Source: Sipunculus nudus (Eukaryota; Annelida; Sipuncula; Golfingiida; Sipunculidae). Taken from it: a DNA stretch of 64,000 nt. The stretch is from the NCBI GenBank assembly GCA_026874595.1, contig CM049314.1, forward strand, positions 10,658,729-10,722,728, given 5' to 3'. The position numbers were made by a program, and so were the translations under genes. This document shows, in pieces, positions 1 through 12,862 of the stretch (position 1 is the first letter of the stretch; the number at the start of each line of letters is the position of its first letter). A model generated the notes under the pieces. That model had not been told where the DNA came from and did not search any database. It saw nothing but the letters and a program-made list of their open reading frames with translations.

Positions 1-283
1 GCTGCAGACATCCATGCTAATATGCAACACATCACGCTCTATTCCCCTTGCCACTTAATCCATGCCCCACTTCACCCGTCCCACTCCGATTTCTGCGGAT
101 ACACATAGTGGTTTGTTGACTACCCATATTCTGGTTTTAAAATGTCCTAGTCCGAAACTTGCAGGTCAGAAACGTCCATTTTGCTGAAATCATAATGACT
201 AAGGTAGATATGCAGGACTTAGGAGGATCAATATTAAATTTTCAAAATAAACCTCCATTCATACTCCTAAACTTTGCACAGAT

Positions 284-308
284 TCGCATTAGGCTTGTAG
301 GCCTTGTT
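284..308 (+). mobile_element. 3' terminus of a family 2 Helitron/HINE-like element
   Basis: The sequence TCGCATTAG is followed by an imperfect AGGCTT-GT-AGGCCT palindrome and ends TTGTT. This matches the 3' end of the complete family 2 element at 8645-10530 nearly base for base. The body would extend leftward, but I cannot trace it confidently through positions 1-283. Confidence 0.6.
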
Positions 309-459
309 TAAAGTTTACACATTTTTTCTCTGTTTTTGAGATATATAATTATATACATATGCAATCTTGCCCTGTTGGTTAATCTGTTTGATGCTTCAGT
401 TGAATGGGTATATACTACCATTTAGATGATAAAATTTCCTTTTGCGAATCTCTTCCCAG

Positions 460-493
460 TCAGCTGAGTGTCATGACCCATGGGTCACTTGTT
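460..493 (+). mobile_element. 3' terminus of a family 3 Helitron/HINE-like element
   Basis: TCAGCTGAG (460-468), the perfect palindrome GACCCATGGGTC (475-486) and a CTTGTT end match the 3' ends at 7492-7525 and 18840-18873. The matching 5' end is not in the window or has decayed. Confidence 0.65.
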
Positions 494-2516
494 TAATTAA
501 CCTTTTTCTGTTTCGATTGTTTTAGAATTTTATACAAATTTCTTACACTCTTTACAATTACATTTACTTATCAGGAAATATCTTGCTTTAATTGCCTTTA
601 CAATAATTCCAACAATTACTGCAAAAATGGTTTGCTTTAGGTCAATGGAAACGTTTAGTATGTTTGTCCTCAGTGAATCTATTCATATGAGGGGTTTCTA
701 GCTACCAATCTTGAGTGTGCTTTAGTGGCCATGTTGGTCAAAGGTTAAAGGTCAATCAGAGTGTTATTAAAATGGCACAGTCTTTTAAAGAGAAAATTAA
801 TAAGGAAAAAGGGGAGGTTTTCCAAAGACTAATTTATAAAGGAAATAATATCTTTAAGGGGAGATCATCTGTTCTACACTACTCATGTTTAGTTTGAATA
901 TCTCCTGAGGGGAATTGTTGGTCATCTTGCCAGGAATACACTACCTGCCTGCTAATACAGAAATCAGGTACTCTGTGGCTCTTTTAATACAAGCTTTTGA
1001 AGATTAATTAAGGATTTTTCATAAGTACTTGTTGATTTTTGTGCCTCCAGACTGATTGACAAGATAAATCCAATAAAGTGATACCTCAGCAGGGTTTATT
1101 ACCAACTAACAGATTTTCAGTAACTTTAAGTGAAGTTGTGGACAAGATGGTTGTTTATTGGTCAGAAGTAAACACTAAAGGTCGTTAAGAAGCTGGATCA
1201 AGTCGGAACGAGGTCTTGGACAAAATGGCGACAGTATGTTACTCATTTGGGACTTATGTCCGTGATGGGAAAGATGTTCATGACGCTGGTTATTGAGTTG
1301 TTCATTGGGTGTCTCTTTAACCTGGTTTGGGGGTCTCCTGGATCCTGCTTGGCCGTCATGTTGTGCTTGTGATGGTGGACATAAAGGCAGTATATGTTGG
1401 AGAGTGCAAGTGAGAATGCTGCCGTTTTCTCACTTTATGTCTGGAGAATAAACGAAGACATAAACCTATACAGAAGACGCTTTCTCTTTTGAAACAGCTG
1501 CCTGCGTCGGGCGTAGGCTTTGAATGCCCCTCCTCTAACATCACCTGTGTCAGTGGCGTTATAGGGAGTTTTCTCTTTGATGAACACTTTGATCTGCCCT
1601 GCTGCCTGCCCCGTCTGTTCGATGGAAGTTCCATGAATTTATGACACTTCCCCCCAGGGGCTGATCGTACTGTATGTAATTAAGGTTTGGTTCCGGGGAA
1701 CGGCAATGACCATGGCTGTAAAGCCACTGAATTTAAAACGGTTCAAGTCATTAAGGGTAAACACATGGGCCCCCGAACAATGTAACAGTCGTAAGCCAGT
1801 GCAGTTAACTCCAGAAGCCAGAGGATATTAACAGAATGGTGTCACGACTGTCTCAGCCATTTTCTTCTTTTCTGCTACTGCTTCAGCAACAATAGACAAG
1901 AGACAAGCCACTTAATGTTAACAGTGGGAGCCCTGCCACCTCCTCTACTGGTTGTCAGTCACCCCTATGTGGGCTCATACACTCTGCCGCACTTCTGACA
2001 CCGAGACGCTGTGTCCACAGTTATCCCATTCAGCTTGTTCCGTCAGATTTCCTCGTTTATCGTTACTGAGCATGAAATGCCCATCAGCATGTAACAAATA
2101 CTCTGTCACATTCTGTCACCTGTGTTAAATACTGCAACCAGACAGGTTATGTTTGTCTCATTAGTGCTTGTTCTTGTTTGCTGTTTTTTGTTTGTTTGTC
2201 TGCCATGAAATGTTACATCTGAAAAAAAAAAGGGAAGGAATTCAAAGAGCAGTTTTCTTTACCGAAACCACACATAGATGTGGATTCAGACATGTTTTGG
2301 TTTTGTACATCTACTCAAAGCAAAGAACTGCCACTGGTGTCATCTGCTGCTGAAATCAAGTACTAATTCTGAGTATTATAATTAACAATTTCTTCTGAGG
2401 CAACATTCGATTTAATTTACCTGATAATCTTGATGAATATCTAGTGGTGGTGGTAGTTGTCTTTATTGCTGTACTGTAATTGAAGGATTCTGTTTCAGTG
2501 TGTACATGATTTTAAA
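494..2516. other. Unassigned AT-rich non-coding stretch
   Basis: No convincing coding exon, RNA gene or recognisable repeat was seen. Open frames here are short, lack homology I recognise and have no matching splice signals. Confidence 0.5.
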
Positions 2517-3600
2517 GCTCAGCTGACTATCAGTCATCTGAGCTTTAGTTATGGTCCATTGTCTGTCCATATGTCTGTCGTGCCATTCATCTATCTGTCT
2601 GTCCATTAGATTGGCACGTTTTGAAACCGTTAGACCTATGTATACAAAATTTGGCATACTGTTAGATGTCCCCAAGATCTCCTACCAAACTGAAAACTGG
2701 GTCACTGTGACTTTGTTCCTTCAAAAAATTAAAGAAAAAGATTCAGTTGTATACCCCAAATTAGATCTGAATTTTGAAAAATTTTAAAAATTATTTGCAT
2801 AAATATAAATCATTACTTTAAATGTTGCCCAACCTTAACCATGGCACATTTTTTCCCTGAAAGTTCATTTGATTTATTTCACAGCAGGTATACATAAGGA
2901 TTTAATCTGTTAAATTCTGAAATTTGAAAATAAAAGCTAAAACAATAGGCTAGTTATTGAAGTTTTTTACAGAGGCTCTGTTGTATTCATTTGCATTGTC
3001 AAGCTGTATTTCTTTAATTGTAAAGCTGTTTCCACTCAAATGTACAAACCTTTTCTTGAAATAGTAATTCAAGGAGTAATCCAAAAGATGCCATGTTGTG
3101 GTAATGAAGAATTTTTAGAGAAATAAATTTTCTTTTCAATATGTTAAGCATATTATAATTAAACCCTTCAGTAGGCATAATTTGATAATATATGAGCCAA
3201 ATCAGGGATATATTAAGATGCAATTTAGAATTGTGAATTCAGAATCAAGTGTTATTTTCGGATATATTGTTTTGCAAATTTAAAAGATATAATATATGAA
3301 CAAAAATAATAAATACATCTTTGTGCATAATGTGATGTTACCTGACCAAATTAGCTTTAAATGTTGATGCAATTTCGAATTGTAAATCAACTTAAATATT
3401 CAGATATATATTATACTGTAAATATGTAGTTAAACTAATAAACTTAAATTATTCTATTATAGTAAACTTAATAAACTTGAAAAAAAATTTGATGTAATAA
3501 AAAAGATGAGGATCTAGTGCAAACATTTGTTCATTATTTTCCTGCCTCAGTAGAATGGGAATTAAAGTGATTTGCTTTGTTTTTCCATCTCTCTGCCTGT
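2517..3600 (+). mobile_element. Family 3 element, copy A (3' end missing or diverged)
   Basis: It starts with the family 3 5' hairpin: GCTCAGCTGA (2517-2526) pairs with the CATCTGAGC that follows. It continues with the shared body, including the segment about TTAGATGTCCCC and, near 3520-3560, the CCTGCCTCAG motif also present in copy C. Beyond about 3600 it no longer aligns by eye with copy C, and no GACCCATGGGTC-type 3' end follows. It has no coding capacity. The right boundary is approximate. Confidence 0.6.
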
Positions 3601-3985
3601 TTTTAGATATTAAATAATTATATTAAACTTTTTTTTCCTGTAAGCACTGTTGAATTAAATATCATATCCTGTATGTATATGCAAGGGTTGTTGTACTCCC
3701 TAATTTGTGAGACCTCTCCCACATTTAACACATGTTGGCTGTACCAGTACCTCACTTCTTAGTTGCCATGTTTTCTGGGATATTTTGTTTATACAAAGGG
3801 GACAGTATAAAAATTTCTAGGCCAAAGGTTGCAGGAGCCATATTCCTCCGTGTACCAAGTGAATGACAGTGTCTTACCTGGCAGGTAATTCAAATGAGAC
3901 AATTAATCCAAAATATAGCAAAACAGTTCACAATGACTGCAGTAGACTCAACACTTGAGAACAGAGATAGAGCATTTCCAGTTGA

Positions 3986-4032
3986 TGATGTCATCAATGT
4001 GACATCATACGTCATGGACCTTTGTGACGTCA
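3986..4032. promoter_or_regulatory. Cluster of four CRE/ATF-like octamers
   Basis: Within 47 bp there are TGATGTCATCA (3986-3996), TGACATCA (4000-4007), TACGTCAT (4008-4015) and a perfect CRE palindrome TGACGTCA (4025-4032). CREB/ATF/bZIP factors bind such octamers in animals. The density is unusual for random AT-rich DNA. No promoter or first exon was recognised next to it, so a distal element is as likely as a proximal one. Function is inference from motifs. Confidence 0.4.
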
Positions 4033-4367
4033 CAATTGTGTTGAAAAGAGCTCATTCAACCTTGGGCATGGAAAGCCCTCTGTGAAGGAGCATTTCAGGA
4101 TCTCAATATCATAATTAGGTGAAAAGGGTGGCGCATAATGGCTGTGGTGGTGAGGTCAATTCTACATAAAATGTAGGTGAATAGCTTGCTTTAAAACATC
4201 ACCTGGTTTTTATGAATTTTGTTAGTTTGATCATGATGACAGGAAGAGATCAGTTGACGTTTAAGTTGTTAAAATTGATTACTTAATGACCATTTTATGA
4301 GTTGCCTTTTGTTTAATCAAGGGGACAGCCTCTCTCATGGATAGTGTGCTCTATCAGTGCCTTACAG

Positions 4368-7300
4368 TTTTTAGCTCAGCTGACTATAAGTCATCTGAGC
4401 TATAGTCATGGTCCATTGTCCGTCGTCCGTCTGTCTGTCTGTCCGTCCGTCCGTCCGTCTGGATGTCCGTCCGTAAGACTGGCACGTTTCGACACCGTTG
4501 GACCTACGAATCTGAATTTTGGCATACAGTTAGATGTCCCCATAATCTCCTACCATGCCAAAAATTGGGTCAATAGGACTTCGTTCCTTTGAGATATTAA
4601 GGAAAAACCTCAATTTTTTATTAGAAATCTATTATCACACTTCAGGACTGCCTAATATCAAAACCACTCATCTGGTTTTCTTCATATTTACCATAAATAT
4701 TCCTCTATATAGTTCCTATGTACATGCCAGATATTAAGTCAGTATTATATAATTTAAAAAAGTTATGGGCCCAAACATAATGGACTTTGTAAAAAAATCA
4801 GGAAGATATTTGGTCACTTAAGACCAAAAGTGCTAAAGGTAGGGACTTTTTTCCAGTAATACAACTTTAATTAATCAAAATTTAATTGTATACCAAAAAT
4901 TAGATCAAAATCTGTTAAATTTTTTTAAATATTGGCAAAAATATAAAATTGGTACCTTAAATTTTGCCCAACTTTGGCCATGGCACGTTTTTTTCCTGTA
5001 AGTACTGTGGATTTAATTTTCACACCATGTATACATAAGGATTTAATCTGTTAAAATCTGAAATTTGAAATAAAAGCTGCAAAATTAGGCTAGATATTGA
5101 ATTTTTTTGGAGGCTCTTGTTGTATTCCCTTACATTGTCAAGCAATCCACTTTGATGACTGTAGGTCATTCAGTGCACATCTCTATGCTCCCCAGGCTGT
5201 TGACATAATTTTAGATGTCCCCAAAATCTCCTACCATACCGAAAATTGGGTCATTAGGACTTTGTTCCTTCGAGATATTAAGGGAAAAAAAACTCTGTTT
5301 TCCATAAAAATAAGCCATTGTTACACTTCAAGGCTGCCTAATATCAAAACCACTGATCTGTTTTTGATCGTATTTAGTATTCACATTCTTTTATACATTT
5401 TCTATGAACATACCAAAAATTCGGTCAGTATTGGGTATTATTTTGAAGTTATGGGCCAAAACATAATGCAATTTTTAAAAAAATCAGGAAATATATTTAC
5501 TCACCTAACATGAGAATTGCTGAACCTAGAGACTTTTTTTCAGGAATATAACTTTATTTAATCAAGATTCAATTGTTTACCCAAAATTAGATCTGAATTT
5601 TGCAAATTTTTCAAGTTATTAGCATAAATAAAAAATCAATACCTTAAATTTTGTCCAACTTTGGCACTGTTGATTTAATTTTTCCAGCATATATGCATAA
5701 GGATTTAATCTTTTAAAATCTGAACTTTCAAAAGAAATTTATTGGAATGAATAGCTTTTATTCATGTTTTCATACACCATGTCAAGTGTTGTTTACATCT
5801 AGCCCACCTAGTAGTACAGCCTTCACTTGCATTATGTAACCCACCCCAGGCAGCTTACCTTGGCCCAGCTTGGCCACTACTAGCAGGCTTCCCCTCTGCC
5901 CTGCACAAATCCCCCCAGCTGGTGCATAAACTAGATGAATGTTATAATTTTCTGTATTTTATTTTATTCTTGGACATGCTACATTTTAGATTTTGTATTG
6001 AACCACCAGGGTTACAATGATTAAAGTGTACATTTAATTGTGTCCACAGAGTGGTGTATTGCTGTGAAAGTGTGCATGTTCATGAGATAAGTAACCCCTT
6101 ACTTCAGAAGAGTAAAAACTTCACCAGGTGTGAAATTGACTATTAATTCCAGTAATTAATTAAAAATCGGATAGTAATTAGCACAATGATATTGTTTGTC
6201 CCTCATTCAACTAACAGTGTGTATACTTTATTTGAAAAGATGTTTTATTTTATCAAATTTACTTTTATTTTATTTTGGTGAATAAAATTAAGCATGTCCT
6301 GAAAACTCCAATGTTCAAAACTTTTTAATAGTGATTCAAAGAATATTCTTGTAGATGCCATGTTGTGGCATTATTTTCTTTTAAAATCAGTTTAAACATT
6401 TATGATTTAAAAATAATAAAATATATGTGTATGCATAATATGACCCAATGTTTTTTACTCTGTATATATAATGATTGCAACTTTTGCAACAATTCTAATA
6501 TTTTAAATTATATTTTCAGGTTTTTTAATTAAAAATTTATAAACCTGTAATTAAAAAAATGATTCAGATAAAAACTTCTTAATGGAAAAAGTGGATTTGC
6601 TTAAAAAAATAGGATTATATATAAACTTAAATGCATTATTCTCTTGAAAGTGAAATAAAGGTATTAGTCCATTCTGTCCACTTGCCTGTCCATCTGTAAA
6701 TTTTTTGTATGCAACACAGTATCTCAAAACTTTTACTGTTTTTCTTCATGACAGTCTTTTCAGAGTATTAGTTTGCAATCATATATTTAGAACTTTACTA
6801 TAACCAAGTAGGAGGGCCCCTTTCCTCTTAGCTTTTCATATTCTTATATAAATGAAAAACATTACAATAGAATATTTCTACATCCACCTTCGTGCTGCCC
6901 TCACTTTTCCCTTCTCCGAACCCCATCCCAAAGTTAGCCTCAGTAAGCAAGAACAAGATGAATCAGATATATTCATACTTTAATATTTTGTATAACTATT
7001 CGTCCATAGGTACCTATGTACATGCCAGAAATTATGTCAATATTGTGTAATATGTAGACATAGTGGGCATCACAATAATGTACCTTGTCAAGACTAAGGA
7101 GATATTGTGTCATACAGTCACATATTCATAAATCACTTCATCAGCATAGTTAATCATAACATCATATCTGTCAAATTGAACGCTTGCAGACTACCATACA
7201 CTTTAGATCCTTCAACAAATAGCCTTATCATCATTCTACTACTGCTTATTACTGCTGTCATTGCATTCATATTTGCTCAAATATATCACAATTTTCAACC

Positions 7301-7525
7301 CCTCCTAAATAAATAAAAAATAAACCACTTTATTTGACTCTATTAATCCATCAGTCAGGTAATTTCATTTATCATTTACTCACATATTACATTACATTCC
7401 TTTATAATAGCCCAACATGTACACGATATTCATAAGCTTTATTGACTCGATATAGTATCACAGTGGAGAAACATTTATAGTCCAATCACGATCAGCTGAG
7501 CGCCGTGACCCATGGGTCCCTTGTT
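4368..7525 (+). mobile_element. Family 3 Helitron/HINE-like element, copy B
   Basis: The 5' end has GCTCAGCTGA (4374-4383) within a hairpin. The 3' end has its inverted copy TCAGCTGAGC (7492-7501), then palindrome GACCCATGGGTC (7507-7518) and CCTTGTT. A (GTCC)n-like tract lies near 4425-4470. The segment starting TTAGATGTCCCC occurs at about 4531 and again at about 5212, so the body holds a tandem unit of roughly 680 bp. There is no coding region. It is longer than copy C (about 1.88 kb) because of the duplication and perhaps other insertions. Class assignment to Helitron/Helentron derivatives rests on end structure only. Confidence 0.65.
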
Positions 7526-8010
7526 GTGGGGTACAGCTAGAAATACTGATTATTGTTTGCCAACTTCAGGGGTTTTGGGAGTGAAGGTCATAACATTTTT
7601 GTTTAAAACTTCCAGGTCACATGATGCCAGAATGTCACGTACACTAAATGAGGTTTTTCCAGGAAGTGGGAGTTGAGTATGACTGACCGCTGATTGGAGA
7701 ATTACCTGATGTTGTGATAGTTTTTCAGCATCCTTTGTACTATGCCAGTTTACTAATACTGTGGGAACCAGTGCTTCATCTTAGCAAACCTACACCGACT
7801 TGTCAGTGTCTGACAAATGCAGGTGTACTGACCAGTATTATCTCATACAATGTTAAATCACACAAAAAAAAACAGTGAAAGAATGTATCAATCAGGAATA
7901 CAGATATCTAATGTTACAATAACACAGATTTTAAAATAATACAGGGCTCCATTAGACTCCTATATTTTTGTATATTCTCCTTTTAAAACAAAAATTGTCT
8001 CCAGTAATTT
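7526..8010. other. Unassigned non-coding spacer
   Basis: Between two mobile elements I see no gene, RNA or repeat that I can name. Confidence 0.5.
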
Positions 8011-10965
8011 TTAGCCCTTAGGCTGATGGGCCATTGTCGTCACCCAAGCTGTCCATCTGGAGTCCGTTAACTTTTACCTTGTAAGGGGGATATCTCTTAA
8101 AAGATTCACCATAGGAATTTTATTTCTTCGGTGAAGATGTATATCGACAAAGTCTCGGTCAAGTTTAAAGATGGGTGACCTTGACCTATTTTTCTATGTT
8201 TTAGAGCTGAATATAGAATACACTTAGAAGCTTATTTCTCTGGAACCATTGGGTGGATTTTCACAAAACTTACTATGATCATTTTGACTGATGGTCTGTA
8301 CCTGCTGCACAAGTTTGGTGGCCCCACTTACAATTTCTGATTTTAATTGAATTTTTATCGGATTTTTCAACTTTGGCCTTGTGAGCGGGATACCTTTGAA
8401 GTCATTCAACACAGAAATTTCATTTCTTCAGTACTGATGCATATTAATAAAATCTCAGTCAAGTTCAAAGATGGGTGATCTTGACCTATTTTCAAGGTCA
8501 CAGAGCTTAGAATAGAAAAAAACTTAGGAGCTTATTTCTCAGGGACCATTGCGTGGATTTTCACAAAACTTACTATGATCATTGGGACTGATAGTCTGTA
8601 CCTGCTGCACAAGTATTGGGGCACCACCTACAATTTCTAATTTTTAGCGAACCTGTGAGCTAATGCGATGGTGTGGCTTCATCCGGCGTCTGTTGGCCGG
8701 CGTCTGTATGTTAACCCATACTGTCTAAAAAAAAAACAGGCACTAGCATCACAAAATTTTATGCCAAAAATTAGCCATCTGAAAAACTATATCAGATTTT
8801 GCTTATTTTTTGGCTAGATTTTATAGAGAAAAAGCTAAAAAAAAACCTTAAAAAAACTTTCCCTACGGTCCAGCCAAATTGTTCAATATTTCACAGAAAA
8901 AGTCTCTTATACCATCTCTCTCAAGTTTGTTGGATTGGTTCTAGTTTGATGATTTTAAGCCGAGTTACAGGAAGTTGAACTTAGTCATCAGTCAAAAAAG
9001 CATACTAAAATTTCGATCTCAGAAACGGCTGGAGCTATCATCACCAAATTTTATGCCAATTTTTCGTCACAAGAGTCATATCTGAAATTGAGGTATTGGT
9101 GGCGCCACCTGCATCAGACTTTTTTGTACGGGGTTCATCAGCACCTGTATCATACTATGGGCTACAAAAAACTTCTCTGAAACCATATGGCCTATTTGTT
9201 TAATATCACACGGAAATGATCCTAGGGTAGTACTTTCTGAAGTTTGTTCAGATGGTCTCTGTTTAGTGACTTTTGGCTGAGTTATGAGTAGTTGAATTTA
9301 GTCATATGCCATAACAGCCCATTTTTAGCTCAGTGGCTACAAAGATCTTCTCAATAAACTACTGGGCCAAAATTTTAAATCTCACACATTAATTATCCTC
9401 AGATGTTGATAATTCAAATTTGTTCCAATGTTTTTGGTTCAGTTTTTTTTGGCTGAGTTAAGGGAAGCTGAACTTAGCCAATTTGCTTTATCTTCCTATA
9501 TGAGTAATAAACCTGCAAAACATTTTTGACTGACGCCACTGAAGCCAATTTGTTAAATATTTTACAAGAATAATCCCAACAATAATTCTTATAATAATAG
9601 TCTTTAATGGTTCCACATGAATGAATTTTGACTGAATTATGGAGATTGAATTGAGTCATTTTAACATATATGTAAGCTGTGTGAAGCAGTTACATCTAGC
9701 CTGTGACAGTTTATCAGCATCTATAACATCAAGCCTCTAGATTTCAGGTTAAACTATATCAGATTTTGCAACAGGCCAAAGGGCAGCCTGAATCTATTTA
9801 TAGCTTTCAAGCCTTTGGCAGACTGGCAACTGTATCAGATTAGGCAACTCAGTTCAGCCAGGTATTGGTCAAAAGTTCACTCAGTGCAGTAGCTGGATTC
9901 TATTTATAGCTTTGGCAGACTGCCACTGTGTCAGATTATGCAACAGGTCAAGAGTTCACTCAGTGCAGCCAGGTACAGGTCAAAAGTTCACTCAGTCTAG
10001 CCAGGTGCAGGTCAAGAGTTCACTCAGTGCAGTAGCTTGAGCCAGAAATTTGTCACAGTTCACTCGGGGCAACTGCCTTTCTCACCTAAGCCTGGTCAGC
10101 TCAGTGCATCAAACTGGAGAAATTTTATGTAACAGCCTGATATTTTGACCTGTCTATGCATCTTTGATGGCTTTCTCGTTCACAAGACAGGTGTTGCCGC
10201 CTACAATGACTTTGCACAGTAATTTTGCCTGCTTATTTCTCAAGAGGAATTTGATATATCAGCCTGAAATCGGGCAAATTAATACATATTGTCATGCTTT
10301 GTTGTAAACAAGACTGGTGGCACCACCTCAATAATTTTTGCACAATGTATGTCCCTGCTTATTTCTCAGGAAGGGATATCAGCCTGAAATTGGGCATATG
10401 TATACATCTCTGATACCTTTGTCATATGCAAGACATGTAGGCCTACTTGAAAAGTAATGGCAAAGGACTGAAGCATTATACCTGGTGTATAAACCATTGC
10501 ATATGTTCGCATTAGGCCTGTAGGCCTTGTTAATGAATTTTTATCGGATTTTTCAACTTTGTCCTTGTGAACAGGATATCTCCAAAGGTCTTCAACACAG
10601 GAACTTCATTTCTTCAGTGCTGATGCATATTAACAAAATCTCGGTCAAGTTCAAAGATGGGTGACCTTGGCCTACTTTTCAGGGTCACAGAGCTTAGAAT
10701 AGAAGAAAACTTAGGAGCTTTTTCTCAGGAACCACTGGGTGGATTGTTATGAAACGTGGTATAATGATATGCCTTGATGATCTCATGATATCGCTTTTAC
10801 CATACGGGCCAAGGCACTACATACTTCTCCAGTTTAAATTTATAACTGAGACATGTACAGATATACATCTATGTGAGAACAAATATTCCATACTTCTTAC
10901 TGTTACCACCTATAAACACTGTTCTTTTGGCTGAGGGCTTTTGTCAGCTTCTGCTGATATTCTAG
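8011..10965 (+). mobile_element. Family 1 Helitron/HINE-like element, copy 1 (interrupted)
   Basis: It begins TTAGCCCTTAGGC with AGCCC...GGGCT hairpin potential and ends with hairpin TCAGC-TTCT-GCTGA (10944-10957), TATT and CTAG (10962-10965) followed by TT. The body consists of about 270-290-bp repeat units, each containing a TGACCTTGACC motif and the phrase CACAAAACTTACTATG. A family 2 element occupies 8645-10530. Removing it leaves 1069 bp, close to the 1034 bp of copy 2 at 24917-25950. No protein is encoded. The CTAG end and preceding hairpin are hallmarks of Helitron 3' termini. Confidence 0.75.
8645..10530 (+). mobile_element. Family 2 Helitron/HINE-like element nested in family 1
   Basis: It starts TAGCGAACCTGTGAG, with CTAATGCGA (8660-8668) inverted as TCGCATTAG (10507-10515). 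Near its 3' end is the palindrome AGGCCT-GT-AGGCCT, and it ends CCTTGT|T. The flanks (...AATTTTT / AATGAATTTTT...) rejoin to give the uninterrupted family 1 repeat seen at about 25265, so the insertion point is directly readable, lies between Ts and left no target duplication. Internally, a phrase like GGCTGAGTTA recurs near 8957, 9271, 9451 and 9630, followed by short repeats carrying AGTTCACTCAGTGCAG (9865-10035). Non-coding. Confidence 0.75.
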
Positions 10966-12235
10966 TTATATTTGCCAGCATTTAGACTGTAATACCCTGT
11001 ATTTTCCTTTATTTTCATGGGCACCATTGTGTTTCCAACATAATGGTTATTATTGAATTATTATTGTTATATAAACCTATTATAATCGAAAACATGTAGC
11101 TCTATTGTAGACCTGTCTATGTAAGTGATACTGTGTAACCTTCTTAACCAATTAAAAACACCTTAAGAAGCAGCTTGGCACATAGATCGTCAGGTAAATT
11201 TACTGTGCAAACCAGTGCGCTGTGAAAACTCATATAATTATTCTATACTTAATGCTGAAATTCCCTATTGTAAAAAAATCCTATATTTTTGTCTTAAGAC
11301 CTATAAAATTCCTATTTTTCTTTGGGAGTCTTGTAGGACCACTGATAATATCAAATATTTTGAAGTTTGAATAGTAATACAAACCAACATTGACATCTGA
11401 AATTTGGTTGAATTATATTACCTGTATATATTATATATGATATAATGAGTATTAATTGCAATGCATTTATGTACATAGAGTATTTGAACAGTGTTTTCCT
11501 TATCTAAGATGTAGGCCTGATGGATATACAATAGGTACAGCTCATTTATAGCATGCATAAAGATTATGGTTCGATAGAAAAAAAATCCCTATTTTTTTAC
11601 CCACCTTTTTGTGTGATTTTGTCATTGAGAGACAATAAATATATTGGTTAAACTATATATCTCCCATTTGTTGATTTGATAAAGCAAATCTTTTCCATTT
11701 AATAATCACACAGGTAACAATTATTGATTATGCAGCTCAGATAAATGACAAACACAGTATCGCTGTTCATGTTACTCCCACACCTGTTCGCTTTAATCTA
11801 AACCTTCGCAATATATAAAGGGACAGTTTATCAAAATTAGATCTAACTTTTAAAGTATAAGATGTTAATCTCTGGTTGAGTACAAGGCCTAAGTATTAAT
11901 GAACTGATCCTAAATGCCATTGATCTTATTATGACAGAATTGTGGCATTTTCTTATTCACAATCAGGAACAAAATCAAAATTGTCAATTTGCATACATGT
12001 TTTCATGTTAAAATTTTTTAACACCATTTCATGATTTTAAACAGTTCAATGGTAATAATGATATAAGATTTATTAAATGATCATTATCAGATTCATAAGT
12101 GTATGTCACATATTTCGAACCTGAATTTTTGTTCTGTATTCTATATTTTCCACCAGGTCTTTACTTTCTTTCATCTCATCCGGTTATTCTATGTACAAAT
12201 GTCCATCCTAAGGGTACATAAAGCCCAGCTCATAC
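10966..12235. other. Unassigned AT-rich non-coding stretch
   Basis: No coding or repeat structure was recognised. The right part would be intron 3' of the candidate exon at 12236-12548 if that exon is real. Confidence 0.4.
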
Positions 12236-12548
12236 CTGTCCCAGAGTAATTGTCGTAATGACAGTCTGGATCTATTATTCTCATATTATTTCCCACAGGA
12301 AATACGAGTGTCACAGAGTGATCTGCTTTGACTCGGAGCAGGTACTTTATCTTCATTTCTGAGAAATTATGATGATTTTTAGGTTTTTTTACCAGAAAGT
12401 TCTTGTCTCTAAGAAAATTTGGTAGTTTTCCAGCATTTTCTTTGTCCTCTGAAAACAATACATGCACAAAACTTTGTAATGCTGGCATGTAAGACCTCGT
12501 CTGAAGCCTCACGGTGTAGAGTCTTTTCTGAATGTCTGGGTCCTTTAT
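12236..12548 (-). CDS. Possible internal coding exon, unknown product
   Basis: Reading the minus strand, about 100 codons stay open with a protein-like composition (mixed charged and hydrophobic, with stretches such as QKRLYTVRLQTRSYMPALQ and LLRVKADHSVTLVFP). The frame ends exactly at a good splice donor, ACAG|GTATGAG (12240-12229). I do not recognise the protein. The upstream boundary is unclear because a family 5 element begins at about 12549, and the few residues an open frame reads inside that element are not likely genuine. If that element is removed, the frame stays open for about 20 more codons to a CTACAG acceptor-like site near 12913. It could also be a chance open frame, since no partner exon was found. 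Confidence 0.35.
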
Positions 12549-12862
12549 AGCTTCTGCCAGGAGGGTATGCACTCATCCTTGTTCATGTGTTTGTGAGTGT
12601 GTTTGTCTGTTCATAACTCATGCAATCGTGAATGGAATCTCATGAGATTTTCAGGGCATTTCTTGTTTGGTGTGGATCTGGCTCATAATCCCAATTCTGG
12701 AATGTCATCTAGGAATATTCACAAATGTACAGTCATTTATGCACGATGAACCTGGGATTATGGGGTGAATAAGTGAATGCAAATATGGTTTTGGGAGATT
12801 CCCACAATAGAGGACACCCCCCCCTGGCAGAGGCTTGCATTCCTTAGAATGCAGACTTCTAG
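12549..12862 (+). mobile_element. Family 5 short Helitron/HINE-like element
   Basis: TCTGCCAGG (12553-12561) is inverted as CCTGGCAGA (12823-12831). The 3' end has hairpin GCATTC-CTTA-GAATGC (12837-12852), six bases, then CTAG (12859-12862) and TT. At about 314 bp it is the most compact of the five families here and has no tandem body or coding capacity. It abuts the candidate exon on the minus strand. Confidence 0.65.
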
